Origin: Roseobacter insulae
GTDB taxonomy: Bacteria; Pseudomonadota; Alphaproteobacteria; Rhodobacterales; Rhodobacteraceae
Assembly: GCF_019375555.1 (NCBI RefSeq)
Contig: NZ_JAHXDN010000005.1
Span: forward strand, 62,001 to 126,000
Direction of reading: 5' to 3'
Length of the DNA: 64,000 nt
Part shown: piece after piece, positions 22,934 through 31,380 of the stretch
Position numbering within the stretch: the first letter of the stretch is position 1
Layout of the letters: every line of letters starts with the position of its first letter
Notes under the pieces: generated by a model
The model's input: only the letters and a program-made list of their open reading frames with translations
The model's database searches: none
What the model was told of the DNA's origin: nothing
Translations under genes and position numbers: made by a program

Positions 22934-25020
22934 TTGCTACCCCCTCGCCGGACACCCCATCCCCGGCGCGCCTTGGCTTTAGGTTGTGGCGCGGGAACGT
23001 CCGGGCCTTCCGGGTCCTCGACCAGGTTGTCAGGATCGCCGAGCGGGACCGCCCGGGGATTGTCCGGGCCAATCGTCAGAACGGCAGGCGGTTTTTCCCA
23101 ATCGACGGCCTCGATTTCGAGGACGATCGCGAGGGCCAGCGCATAAACCGACAGGTCCAACGCCTCGTTTCGCTTAACGCCCGGGCGCGGTTCCCAACCC
23201 TTCGGGCCGCGGCGCTCGGCCGCAAATTCGTCAAATACCTCTGCGGGAGCATGGGCAGAAATGTGCAGCTTGCGCGGACCGGGTTCGGTCCGCAGAAGTG
23301 ACGCCGCAATCTCATCTTTGAGGCGGTCGGTCCCGGTGTTGATCGCCGGAACGTCCCGGGCCACATGATCTTTGCCCTTATGCGCCGTCTCCGGGTACAA
23401 AAGGGCTGCACGCTTGACGTTGTCGCCACCCCGGCCCCGTTGCAGGAAGAACCGGCCGCGGTGTTTCGACTTCATGTCACGCCAGAAGGTCCGCGCGTTT
23501 GGGGTGACCCCTGCCTCGCCCTGCATGTCGATCACGACGGCGAGAGGGCGCAGGCCGTGAGCCGCGCCCGTCACAGGATAAACCTTGTTGGCGAGCGGTT
23601 CCAAAACCAGCCAGTCCTCGGCGTATTTCGCCGGATCGAGGCGGCGACCGTCGTCACCACCCACGGGCGTAAACAGATCGAAACGGTCGATAACGACGCG
23701 CTCCATATCCTGACCCCAAGCCTCGACTTGAACGACAAACCGGCCCGACTGGACGTCAACCGCAACCGTGACAAACCGCGTCTCGGGCGGACATTCCTGC
23801 CAAGGGTGAAGCGACGCCAGATCGCGCAGAGCGTCGGCGGTCAGACCTTCCGCCGCGCCGCGGGCGCGGGACAGATAAGGCAAGCCCAACTCGACATTGT
23901 ATGCCGCGCGCAACGCCGTTTCGCCGCCAGTCTCGGAATAGGTTTCCTCGGCCTCAAGGACGCGAGAAACGATCCGCGACCACGGCGCGAGTGCGGCGGC
24001 CGGACCGGGCAACCAGAAAGAGGCGGTCGCCACGTTCCGTTTCAGGTCATGGATCGGGACGATCTCGCCCCCCTCGCATTCGTGCAGCCATTGCGCGAGC
24101 GCATTCAATTCGGCTTTCTGCCGAGCCTCGATTACGCCGCCGCAGTGCGGGCAGACCATGTAAGCCCCCGCCCCCCGGTCGGCGGGTGAGCCTTCGTCGG
24201 GATAGGCCAAGCGATCATAGGTCGGCTGAAAAAGCCCGCTGCAATCTGGACAGGTCCAGTATAGCCGCCCGCGCGAGCCGCGGTTGTATATCCCGACGAT
24301 GCCCTCGCAAGGCGGGGCTTCATGCGGGGTCTTGGCTGTCCAGTTTTCATTTAGGATCGGCTTTCGCGGAGACGATTCAACCGCTGTCATGCCGCGTGAT
24401 CCCGCGGCCTCAGTCCGCTTTCGCATCAATGGGAAAGCCTCGCCGTCGCCGCCAATATCATCAGGAAAGGCGTCGTAGTCAGTGCCGACCACAAGCGAGA
24501 TTGACCGCTGCGCCAGCTTTTGCTTAACCGGCCAATCAATCGTCAAACGGCAACCGCCGCGGAATTTCTTCCCGAAGACGTTGTCGCCACCCTTGCCGGA
24601 CAGCAAGCGCTCGCGCAATTCCGGGCTATTGGCGATCAGTGAGTCCAGCGCCCCGACCGACCACTCTTGCGCCGCGTCTTTGGTCGGAGAGAAGACGGAG
24701 ACGACCCGCGGCTGCGCTAGGATCGCATGGGTCAAAGGGTTGATAACAAGGCCCTCTGACTTAGAGGACCGCGCCGGGCCGACAAAGGCCACGGAGTCGA
24801 ACCGGCGCGACGTGATGAGGTCGCCCGGCTCATTCATGTACGGTGCGACGTCGGGACGCCACTTGACCCACTGCCCCCCGGCTTCGATCGAGCGAAGTGG
24901 GGCGGTCTCGGAAACCGAAACACGCGCAAGCGGTCTCAGGTTCGGCAGCGCCTCGGCGATTGCCTTATCAACGGTCACCCAAGGGGGCAGCGGGTCAGCC
25001 TGATACGGTGCCTTTTTCAT
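22927..25020 (-). CDS. Terminase large subunit, GpA family
   Basis: 697 residues from ATG 25020 (MKKAPYQADPLPPWV). N-terminal ATPase: Walker A-like FVGPARSSKSEG, acidic segment LVVGTDYDAFPDDIGGDGEA and ESSPRKP coupling motif. A Cys4 zinc ribbon (CPDC ... CPHC) sits in the middle. The C-terminal nuclease begins at VTVAVDVQSGRFVVQVEAWG and contains further acidic residues (VVIDMQGEAG). It cuts concatemers and pumps DNA through the portal. It overlaps the small subunit gene. GpA types usually make cohesive ends. Confidence 0.93.
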   Translation of the reverse strand: MKKAPYQADPLPPWVTVDKAIAEALPNLRPLARVSVSETAPLRSIEAGGQWVKWRPDVAPYMNEPGDLITSRRFDSVAFVGPARSSKSEGLVINPLTHAILAQPRVVSVFSPTKDAAQEWSVGALDSLIANSPELRERLLSGKGGDNVFGKKFRGGCRLTIDWPVKQKLAQRSISLVVGTDYDAFPDDIGGDGEAFPLMRKRTEAAGSRGMTAVESSPRKPILNENWTAKTPHEAPPCEGIVGIYNRGSRGRLYWTCPDCSGLFQPTYDRLAYPDEGSPADRGAGAYMVCPHCGGVIEARQKAELNALAQWLHECEGGEIVPIHDLKRNVATASFWLPGPAAALAPWSRIVSRVLEAEETYSETGGETALRAAYNVELGLPYLSRARGAAEGLTADALRDLASLHPWQECPPETRFVTVAVDVQSGRFVVQVEAWGQDMERVVIDRFDLFTPVGGDDGRRLDPAKYAEDWLVLEPLANKVYPVTGAAHGLRPLAVVIDMQGEAGVTPNARTFWRDMKSKHRGRFFLQRGRGGDNVKRAALLYPETAHKGKDHVARDVPAINTGTDRLKDEIAASLLRTEPGPRKLHISAHAPAEVFDEFAAERRGPKGWEPRPGVKRNEALDLSVYALALAIVLEIEAVDWEKPPAVLTIGPDNPRAVPLGDPDNLVEDPEGPDVPAPQPKAKARRGWGVRRGGSKW

Positions 25021-25651
25021 TTTCCAGATCAACCTCACCAATGATTGCCGTCACCTTCCGGGCGGCCTCTGCGAGGACGTCGTCGCAAGCCGTTTCGATC
25101 CGTTCCAGATCGCGACCCTCGACCCCGATCTCCCGGGCAAGGCGGTCGGGAAGTGCGTCGAGAGCATCCCGGATAGCAGCGAAAACAACCTCGAAACCCT
25201 CGACAACCTCGGGCCGCCGGATCAACTCGCCCCGGTCTCGGGCGGCGACAGCGTGAACGTGTTCCAATTCCAAAATCTGCCGTTGCTCAGCAAGCGAGAG
25301 TCCGGCATTCGCGCCCAACCCGCCGTCGCCTAACAGCGCCAGCGCAAGTTGCTGCGCGGCGGCCTCGGCCTCGGCGTCCCGCGCCCGGTCCTCGGCTTGC
25401 CGGGCGGCATTCCATGCGAATGCTACCGAAAGCCGGAATTGCCACGCCCGGCCGTTCGTCCCCTCTTGCTCACACGGCAGACCTTTGCGAATCCACGCCG
25501 CAAGCGTGACGCCGGAAACGCCTAGGGCAGTTTCCAACTGCGTCTTATTCACGAGCGCGTCCGAAACCCCATCGGGCAACGGATACCGCGAGACCAGATC
25601 GGCCTCGGCGGCGGTGAGAGATCGAAAGTCGGACTTGATTTCGTCGGACAT
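24995..25651 (-). CDS. Terminase small subunit (Nu1-like)
   Basis: 218 residues from ATG 25651 (MSDEIKSDFRSL), just after GGAGACC. The DNA-binding part is a MerR/excisionase-type HTH: LVNKTQLETALGVSGVTLAAWIRKGLPCEQEG. The remainder is helical with an IDR-like acidic end (GEVDLENEKGTVSG). It recognises the cos site and loads the large subunit. It opens the late packaging operon. Confidence 0.85.
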   Translation of the reverse strand: MSDEIKSDFRSLTAAEADLVSRYPLPDGVSDALVNKTQLETALGVSGVTLAAWIRKGLPCEQEGTNGRAWQFRLSVAFAWNAARQAEDRARDAEAEAAAQQLALALLGDGGLGANAGLSLAEQRQILELEHVHAVAARDRGELIRRPEVVEGFEVVFAAIRDALDALPDRLAREIGVEGRDLERIETACDDVLAEAARKVTAIIGEVDLENEKGTVSG

Positions 25652-25785
25652 GGGCGGGGTCTCCAAGGGCAAGGGAACAACAACAGAAACCCAAACCCGA
25701 AGTCGCGGCGAAGAATAAAAACCCCCACAAAACGGGGCGCGAATTACCCGTGTGCGCTAGACGCCAGAGAGGACCCGAAGACCCT
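25652..25785 (-). promoter_or_regulatory. Short intergenic gap upstream of terminase
   Basis: About 130 bases between the gpZ-like stop and the terminase small subunit. It could hold the late promoter and the cos site, which usually lies next to the small subunit gene. No operator repeat is visible here. Confidence 0.3.
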
Positions 25786-26376
25786 CTATCTCGACGCTTT
25801 CAGCGCCACGGCTAAAGCCCGCTCGATTTGGACTGAAAAACGGGCGTCGGCAGTCTTGGTCGCGGTCTCGACAAATCGAAGCCGGTCCGAGTAGCGCGCC
25901 CGGGAGACGTAAGCGACCATGAGTTTCAGGCCGCGCTTGGTTCTTTTGTAGATACCGCCTCGACCAGGTCGTCCGCCCGGCGATCCCGAGAACGTATCGG
26001 ACCGACCCAAGAGACGGCCGATCGAACGGCGCGGCATGTTGCCATATTTATTGACACGCTGACCAATCGGCACGACGATCGCCTGCCCTTTTGGGGTTCG
26101 CGTCCCGCCTTCCTCGGCCCACTTGAGATATGCGGCCTGTATCGGCTGCGCCTTGACCGATCCGGTCAGGCGACGCTTTGTCGATCGAAAGACCCGAAAG
26201 GCTCGCATGGTGAATGGGGTCGGATTGTCGAGGACGCGCAACATGCGCTTATCCGTGTTTCGCTTGACGTCCTCTAGGGTCTTATTGATCCCGAGGGAAA
26301 CGGCGAAAGGGATTTGACGGCGGGCGGTATTGTTCAAGCCGCGCTCAAGGTCTTTGATATTGTGCTGGATCGGCAT
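25786..26376 (-). CDS. Minor tail protein Z-like, displaced upstream of terminase
   Basis: 196 residues from ATG 26376 (MPIQHNIKDLERG). Matches the GPZ-type pattern: basic helices, PFAVSLGINKTLEDVKRNTDKRM and PTPFTMRAFRVF, then AAYLKWAEEGG and a basic C-terminus. These proteins complete the tail-head joint. In lambda the gene lies between FII and U; here it lies before terminase. Assignment is by motif pattern, not exact. Confidence 0.6.
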   Translation of the reverse strand: MPIQHNIKDLERGLNNTARRQIPFAVSLGINKTLEDVKRNTDKRMLRVLDNPTPFTMRAFRVFRSTKRRLTGSVKAQPIQAAYLKWAEEGGTRTPKGQAIVVPIGQRVNKYGNMPRRSIGRLLGRSDTFSGSPGGRPGRGGIYKRTKRGLKLMVAYVSRARYSDRLRFVETATKTADARFSVQIERALAVALKASR

Positions 26377-26550
26377 TGCATCCCCCGGAAACAAAACCGC
26401 CCGGCGATCCTCGGGGTGCGGTCGAGGCTCAAGCCGGGCGGTGTATCGAGAAAGGGGCAGGATCGGGAGAGCAAGAGAACCGATCCGCCGCGCAATTCCT
26501 CGACTATGGCAAGGGATATAGCACGGCCGAGCGGGTGTTGCGGGATTTCG
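26377..26550 (-). promoter_or_regulatory. Intergenic region with one GTTGCGGGATT copy and a TTGACG box
   Basis: The repeat (plus strand 26537-26547) lies one base from a minus-strand TTGACG (26549-26554). It looks like a -35 box for the genes downstream (gpZ-like, terminase). No clean -10 is visible at 16-18 bases, so the promoter call is tentative. Confidence 0.45.
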
Positions 26551-27192
26551 TCAATCCAACCGAATGTCCGATCGGTGTCCGAGGGCGGCCGCAACAATCG
26601 CCGAGGCGATCGGAATTGCACCTTTCACGGCGGCGAAGGCGGGGCGGGACGGGCGTTCCTTTGGTTTCAGGTCCAGCTTTCGGGCGATCACGGTCGGGCT
26701 GACTTCATCCACGGCAAGCAACTCGATCAAGCGACGGAATGAGAGCGCGCGGCCCCGTGGGTGCGCCTGTATCTCCCGCCCCTTCAAGGCGTCATGGACA
26801 CGGCCGAGCGCTTGGGCGGCCTCGATCCGGGACAGGCTCGGCCCGGTCGGCGTGGGCCTCGATCCCCCGCCGCCGCTTGTAGGGTCGCTTGCGCCAGAGG
26901 ACGCGCCTACATGGGAGACGAAAAAGGCATATTCTGCCAGCGCCTCGCGGTCGGTCTCGGGTAAACTGGCCACCGCGCCCGAGATTTTGCCGCGCCAGAC
27001 CGGCACCCGCTCGCGCTCGACCGTTTCGCCATTCTCGGCGAGGGTCCGAACCTCGATCGCCGTCAACTCCACAGCTTTTCGGGCCAAAGGCGCACGGATC
27101 GGGCGTCCCTTCGCGTCCTTTGTGCCGGTATCGCCGTCAGTATTCCACGCGAAGGGCGGCAATGTGACGGGTTTGGTTTTGCGTTTCGCCAT
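26551..27192 (-). CDS. Hypothetical protein at the early/late junction
   Basis: 213 residues, ATG 27192 preceded by AGAGG. The N-terminus is basic, the middle is a Gly/Ser/Pro linker (SSGASDPTSGGGGSRPTPTGP), and the C-terminal 90 residues are helical with an HTH-like stretch (FRRLIELLAVDEVSPTVIARKLDLKPK). I do not recognise the family. A DNA-binding role, such as late-gene activator, fits its position between the candidate origin and the packaging genes, but this is inference. Confidence 0.65.
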   Translation of the reverse strand: MAKRKTKPVTLPPFAWNTDGDTGTKDAKGRPIRAPLARKAVELTAIEVRTLAENGETVERERVPVWRGKISGAVASLPETDREALAEYAFFVSHVGASSGASDPTSGGGGSRPTPTGPSLSRIEAAQALGRVHDALKGREIQAHPRGRALSFRRLIELLAVDEVSPTVIARKLDLKPKERPSRPAFAAVKGAIPIASAIVAAALGHRSDIRLD

Positions 27193-27215
27193 GTGTTAGC
27201 CTCTTTTTTCATGCC

Positions 27216-27390
27216 GAGGGGACTTAGGGGAAGAAGGGGAGCGAACTAGCCCCATCCATCCTATTTTTTCTGTAGCAATTCTTTCTCATGTGATTAGCGG
27301 CCTCCCCTTTCTCCCCTTTCTCCCCTTTTTGTTATTTCTCAATAGATTAGATGATATTTCAAAGGGGATAGTTGGGGGAATTAGGGGAGG
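27216..27390. other. Iteron-like cluster, candidate phage replication origin
   Basis: Three groups of AGGGGA-type units. Group A, plus strand, 27216-27242: three 9-mers GAGGGGACT, TAGGGGAAG, AAGGGGAGC. Group B, minus strand, 27302-27328: three perfect CTCCCCTTT units. Group C, plus strand, 27361-27390: three 10-mers AAAGGGGATA, GTTGGGGGAA, TTAGGGGAGG. Between B and C lies a 32-base stretch (27329-27360) with only seven G/C. Inverted iterons around an AT-rich core next to the primase-helicase gene is the layout of an iteron origin. Confidence 0.65.
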
Positions 27391-27608
27391 TATTGCGGTC
27401 GATTTATTCGTTTTTTCCATTTTGCGCTTTCCGCCTTCATGTCCTCGCCGCCGAATAGGCGGCCTGCAATTTCGCCCCCGCCCCCGTCAGGGGTGCGGCG
27501 GGGGCCGTATTCCCCTTGCGATCCCCCGGATCGCTCCGCTTTCCTCCCCCCGCCCCGATAGGGGGAAAAGGGGGGAGTCCCCTTAATATCCCCAAGGGGG
27601 CGCGGGGG
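27391..27608. other. G/C-run-rich non-coding stretch after the helicase gene
   Basis: More G-runs (27557-27578, 27596-27607) and further inverted units (TCCCC at 27578-27582 and 27589-27593), plus the small hairpin GCCGCC-GAATA-GGCGGC (27447-27463). It may extend the origin or hold the helicase terminator. No credible gene. Confidence 0.4.
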
Positions 27609-29273
27609 TCAGAAAGGGGGCCTTTCGGGCGGGAGGGGAGCGCGGGGCATTGCGTCAGCCCCGAGGACGTCACTAACGATCGGGGCCGCATCTGCCGCCC
27701 ATGTGAGGCCCTTCCAGCAGTGATACCCTTGATATTTCGTCTTATCGAAGCCCTTTTCGACCATGATCTCGCGGACCGTTTTTGACTGGTAAAGCGTGTG
27801 CCCGGCTTCGTCACACCAGCGTTCATAGACCTTGTAAAAGTCTGTGACATTGATCCGTGAGCCGGTGTCAATCGCGACCATGTCGTCCAGAAAGACCCCC
27901 ACCGGGTCAGCAGATTGCATGAGCGAGGCTTTCAATTCCTGCATGGCCTCGGGCATATCAATGCCCTTGTGCATAAACTCTGCGAAGCCGTCCAAAAGCC
28001 AGTTTAGAATGCCCGAGCCTTCGGCCTGCAATTCCGCTTCCACTTCGGCTTGCGGCCGTTGTTCCTCGACCGGGAGAGCGCGCAGATTGACGTCAAAGGG
28101 GACAAATACCAGACGGCGGCGGGTCCCTTCGTCCTCATCCTTGATCTTGGGCGTCCGGTTGCAAGACAGGATAGGAACGCCGCGGGGGGTCCAGAAGAAG
28201 AAATCCTTATTCAGACCGCGCGACATGCGCTTGTCACCCCCGGTCAGGCCCTTGATCTTTTTCGCCGACAGAATGTCCCGCGCGCCCGGTTCGGTCGCGA
28301 TATAGGCGCGTGCGCCCGGGAGGTTGATTTCCTCGGGCGTTGGCCCGCCGCTCGATCCGTTGCCAGTTTCCAGAAACATTTCGATTTTGCAGGGGGCCGC
28401 ATAACCGTCCTTCGTGCCGAGGACGGCTTGGAGGCCGTTCAAGAGCGTGGATTTGCCGTTGCCGCCGGGGCCGCGCAGTATGATGCAGACTTGCGCGCGG
28501 TTTTCGCCGAGCAAGGTCGCCCCGAGGATACGCTGGACGCAATCGCGGACCTCGGGATCAGGCAAGATCAACTCAATGAAGTCGATCCAGCCGGGAGCGG
28601 CGGCGAGGGGATCGAAGGCGACGCCCCCGCATTTGGACGGCAGACTGCCCCGATCCGTCGGACGCAACCAGTCGGCTTTTGCGGCCTGCGCCTCGCGCTC
28701 ATCAGAGAAGCCCGCAGGGTCCCAAGCGGCTGCCTTGCGCAGATCGACTTGGCCGTTTGTCACGACAAATGCAAAGGGATCATTGTCGAGATCGTCAACC
28801 TCAGCGCGGCGGCGGTGTTCGGCCGACTCCAGCGCTTTCTTGATCTTGTCGAGATTACCGCATTTTGTGGCGTGGTTTTTCAGTTTGACCACGGCCTCTT
28901 GAACCAATTCCGCCCGGGCGGCGTCCGGCTGAACAAGGATCGGCTTTGTGCGGCGGGAGCGGCTTTCCTCTAGGCGCGCCATGATTTGCCATTCTGGAAA
29001 TTCGAGCAATTCGCGGGCGGCCTCGGCTTCCTCTTGGATGATCTCGCGCAGTCGGTGTCCGATCTCGATCGCGGCAAGGTTGCCGGACCGAAAGGAGTAA
29101 CGAGACCCATCCCATACCGCCCAACCCTTGCCGTCCACAAAGACCAGGTCCTCGCCATAAACGGCCAACAGCCGGGCGGCGTTGTCGGCGTCGTTCAATT
29201 CGAGGTTTAGCCGTTCGGACATGGTCAGGGAGGCCGGGCGTGGGCCACCCGGCAGATTTGGGGTTTTGGACAT
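27609..29273 (-). CDS. SF3 helicase, D5/P4-type primase-helicase
   Basis: 554 residues. The N-terminal 200 match the D5_N region. The SF3 ATPase follows: Walker A GPGGNGKST (about 284), then the RAYIATEPG, GLTGGDKRMSRGLNKDFF and GVPILSCNRTPKIKDEDEGTRRRLVFVPF motifs including Walker B-like and arginine-finger segments. The C-terminus has a winged-helix-like region. It unwinds DNA at the phage origin. The candidate iterons begin about 220 bases after its stop, and the primase is encoded two genes upstream. Confidence 0.92.
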   Translation of the reverse strand: MSKTPNLPGGPRPASLTMSERLNLELNDADNAARLLAVYGEDLVFVDGKGWAVWDGSRYSFRSGNLAAIEIGHRLREIIQEEAEAARELLEFPEWQIMARLEESRSRRTKPILVQPDAARAELVQEAVVKLKNHATKCGNLDKIKKALESAEHRRRAEVDDLDNDPFAFVVTNGQVDLRKAAAWDPAGFSDEREAQAAKADWLRPTDRGSLPSKCGGVAFDPLAAAPGWIDFIELILPDPEVRDCVQRILGATLLGENRAQVCIILRGPGGNGKSTLLNGLQAVLGTKDGYAAPCKIEMFLETGNGSSGGPTPEEINLPGARAYIATEPGARDILSAKKIKGLTGGDKRMSRGLNKDFFFWTPRGVPILSCNRTPKIKDEDEGTRRRLVFVPFDVNLRALPVEEQRPQAEVEAELQAEGSGILNWLLDGFAEFMHKGIDMPEAMQELKASLMQSADPVGVFLDDMVAIDTGSRINVTDFYKVYERWCDEAGHTLYQSKTVREIMVEKGFDKTKYQGYHCWKGLTWAADAAPIVSDVLGADAMPRAPLPPERPPF

Positions 29274-29317
29274 AAATCAGCCTTCGTTCTAAGGGCAGAT
29301 AGGCAGGGGCGCGGGGA

Positions 29318-30004
29318 TCAATAGTCGATCTCATCGGGGCCGCAGTCGGGGCAATCCCAGACGCATCCAGCCGCATCTTCGACCGTGCCTTCATCGCAAT
29401 TTGGACATGCCGCCGGGCGGACTGGCGTTCGGATATGCTCGATCCGTTTTGTCGGGTCGGCCGTGCGCCAGTCTGGCCAATCCCGGGCGTCATTCTTGGA
29501 CATTTTGGCCAGCCACGTTCCGGCGATCGCTTCGGCGTTGTGCCCATGCCGGGCCGCGCCTTGGATCGCCAGTAAGATCAGGTCGACCCATTCCTCGCAA
29601 TCGTGCGGATCGGCCTTGATCTCGACCAGCTCGTCCTCGATGTGATCGAGGGTCCCCGCGAGGCGTTCCCCCGGCCCGAACGTCTTGAACGAAAAGCCGA
29701 TATGGTGGTCGATCACGGTAAGCAGATCGAGGCGCGGCGTCACTTGCGCAAGCGCCGCCTCGGCCGCCCAATAATCAAAGGGCGCGTGCCCCCCTTCTTT
29801 ATCGACCTTGCAGCCGTGGCGAACCTGAAAGATCGCGTCGGCCGCGGCCTCGATTGCGGACCCGTCCACCGCAGGCGGGTTAATCCAAGCCATGCCAGAC
29901 AGCGCCGACCGAATGCGGGCTTTCGACCAGGGTGTGAGGTTTGCGGCGTCAATCTCGGATTTGATCGCGGTGAAGTCTGCGGGCGTTTTTGGGGCGTCGG
30001 TCAT
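29318..30004 (-). CDS. MazG-like dATP/dGTP pyrophosphohydrolase domain protein (MazZ-like)
   Basis: 228 residues from ATG 30004, overlapping the primase stop (ATGA). Residues about 90-180 form a MazG-type domain: RLDLLTVIDHHIGFSFKTFGPG, IEDELVEI (EDELVE metal site) and EEWVDLILLAIQGA (ExxD). It resembles the DUF550/MazZ group, which hydrolyses purine dNTPs to monophosphates. The C-terminus is a Cys4 zinc ribbon (CPNC ... CPDC). It lies with the HD hydrolase and primase, so it probably edits the nucleotide pool during replication. Confidence 0.8.
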   Translation of the reverse strand: MTDAPKTPADFTAIKSEIDAANLTPWSKARIRSALSGMAWINPPAVDGSAIEAAADAIFQVRHGCKVDKEGGHAPFDYWAAEAALAQVTPRLDLLTVIDHHIGFSFKTFGPGERLAGTLDHIEDELVEIKADPHDCEEWVDLILLAIQGAARHGHNAEAIAGTWLAKMSKNDARDWPDWRTADPTKRIEHIRTPVRPAACPNCDEGTVEDAAGCVWDCPDCGPDEIDY

Positions 30005-31167
30005 TTCAGGAGTCCTTTCTGGGCGAGATCGGCAAAATCCTCGCCGTGGTCCCATCGGTCGAGGGGGATCGCGAGGCTTGCGGCATGGGTGCAGCGCGGG
30101 GAGATTTTGGCGCGGGCGCGCTCGGCGTTGAGGCGGGCAGTCTCAGGGCATTTTGTCGAGGGATCGGTGAGGATCATGCAGAAGTGAACCGGCTCGGCCG
30201 GAAGCCATCCGGGGCGGTCGGTGTCGAACAAGGGGCGCGGGGACGGAAGCGCCTTGCCGGTTGCAGACGACACACCCTCGGCCGGAGCGTCCGGGTCGGC
30301 GGGGCCGGTCATAGCGCCGAGGTTCAAGGCACACTCGGCCGCGACCTTGTCGCCCATATCACGACGGAAGCGGACTAGGCCCGCCAGTGTGGTTTCGATC
30401 CCCTCCCCGACAATCATATCCCCGCCCGGCGCAGGCGGTGTCAGGCGCACAGGTTGACCGTAGATCGAGCCGGTCCGGCCAAGGGACGCTTTGGGGACTT
30501 TGGTTCCATCAGGAAGGCGGGCGCGGGTGGGGCCGTCGATCCATGTCCGATGGACGCCGACCAGACGGCCGCGGCCGATCGCGGCGACCATGGCCGGGCC
30601 GCGATAGATGATCTGGCCGGACTCGGATCGGGCGGGCAAATTTGGGTGATAACGCAGGGTCGGAGGCACGCCCCCGAGCGCGTCGAGGTCGATCCCCCGG
30701 CCGATCAGATAATCCGCGACCGGCCCGATATGGTTCGGCGCGCAGTCTTTCCAAAGGCGCAAAGCAGACGCGTGCCTTTGTTCGGCCTCTGCCTCGGCCT
30801 CCGCTTCGGCGGCGGCCTGACGCGCGGCCGCTTCGTCACGGACGCGCTTTTGCTGCGCGGGATCTACAACTCGGCCGACGCCGCCGCTATCAGCGAGACG
30901 CTTGACCGCCTCGCCAAATGAGACGCCGTCAAGAGCCATGACAAAGTCGATCACAGACCCCTTTGCGAAACACCCGAAACAATAGAATTGGCCGGGTGTG
31001 CCGGGCTTTTCCGTCACATGGAAAGAGGGCGTCGCCTCGCCATGGAAGGGGCACGGCGACCAGTAGTCGCCCCGCTTTGGGGAGGATTTGCGGGTGTCCC
31101 ATGTGACAACCCGCTCGGCCTCGTCCACAAGCGAAACCTGCTTTTTCACGTCGTCAGACAAAGCCAT
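30001..31167 (-). CDS. DNA primase with CHC2 zinc finger and Toprim
   Basis: 388 residues. The CHC2 zinc finger has C39, H42, C63 and C66 (SPCPFHGEATPSFHV ... FYCFGCFAKG). An Ala/Glu-rich linker follows (QAAAEAEAEAEAEQ, about 118-131). The Toprim-like catalytic part includes IVGEGIETTLAG (about 252). It makes RNA primers for phage replication. It overlaps the microprotein upstream and the MazG-like gene downstream, so all are translated from one message. Confidence 0.9.
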   Translation of the reverse strand: MALSDDVKKQVSLVDEAERVVTWDTRKSSPKRGDYWSPCPFHGEATPSFHVTEKPGTPGQFYCFGCFAKGSVIDFVMALDGVSFGEAVKRLADSGGVGRVVDPAQQKRVRDEAAARQAAAEAEAEAEAEQRHASALRLWKDCAPNHIGPVADYLIGRGIDLDALGGVPPTLRYHPNLPARSESGQIIYRGPAMVAAIGRGRLVGVHRTWIDGPTRARLPDGTKVPKASLGRTGSIYGQPVRLTPPAPGGDMIVGEGIETTLAGLVRFRRDMGDKVAAECALNLGAMTGPADPDAPAEGVSSATGKALPSPRPLFDTDRPGWLPAEPVHFCMILTDPSTKCPETARLNAERARAKISPRCTHAASLAIPLDRWDHGEDFADLAQKGLLK

Positions 31168-31256
31168 CAGAGCACCAGTGCTTGAAGGGTCCCGACAAGC
31201 GCACCGCCAAGCGCGCTCACCAGAACCATTGCGAGGATCAAGAGGGGACCGGGCAC
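31167..31256 (-). CDS. 29-residue hydrophobic microprotein
   Basis: GTG 31256, one base after the stop of the previous microprotein gene, and a stop that overlaps the primase ATG (TGATG-type, 31165-31169). Nearly all residues are hydrophobic (PGPLLILAMVLVSALGGA and following), one membrane helix. The exact start-stop linkage supports translation. Function unknown. Confidence 0.45.
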   Translation of the reverse strand: MPGPLLILAMVLVSALGGALVGTLQALVL

Positions 31257-31257
31257 G

Positions 31258-31380
31258 TCAGCCCCGGAACCAAGGGACCGCCGCGAGCGCTGCAAAGGCG
31301 ACCCCCGCGATCTCGTTTCCCGTGTAGAACTGAGGGACGGCCGCCATGGCGCAGAGGCCCGAGAAGATAAACCCGGGCAT
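31258..31380 (-). CDS. 40-residue hydrophobic microprotein
   Basis: ATG 31380 overlaps the HD-hydrolase stop by one base, and the stop is one base before the next GTG. Peptide MPGFIFSGLCAMAAVPQFYT and a second hydrophobic half (GVAFAALAAVPWFRG) could form a short helical hairpin. Such small membrane proteins between replication genes may be exclusion or inhibitor peptides. Function unknown. Confidence 0.45.
   Translation of the reverse strand: MPGFIFSGLCAMAAVPQFYTGNEIAGVAFAALAAVPWFRG

Noticed and set aside
6811-25651. A true gene transfer agent cluster
   Set aside because: Integrase, att sites, replication genes, SSB and lambda-type terminase/portal show a full phage; only the tail tip is GTA-like.
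27216-27390. CRISPR-like array
   Set aside because: Units of 9-10 bp with no spacers of uniform length and no cas genes; an iteron reading fits better.
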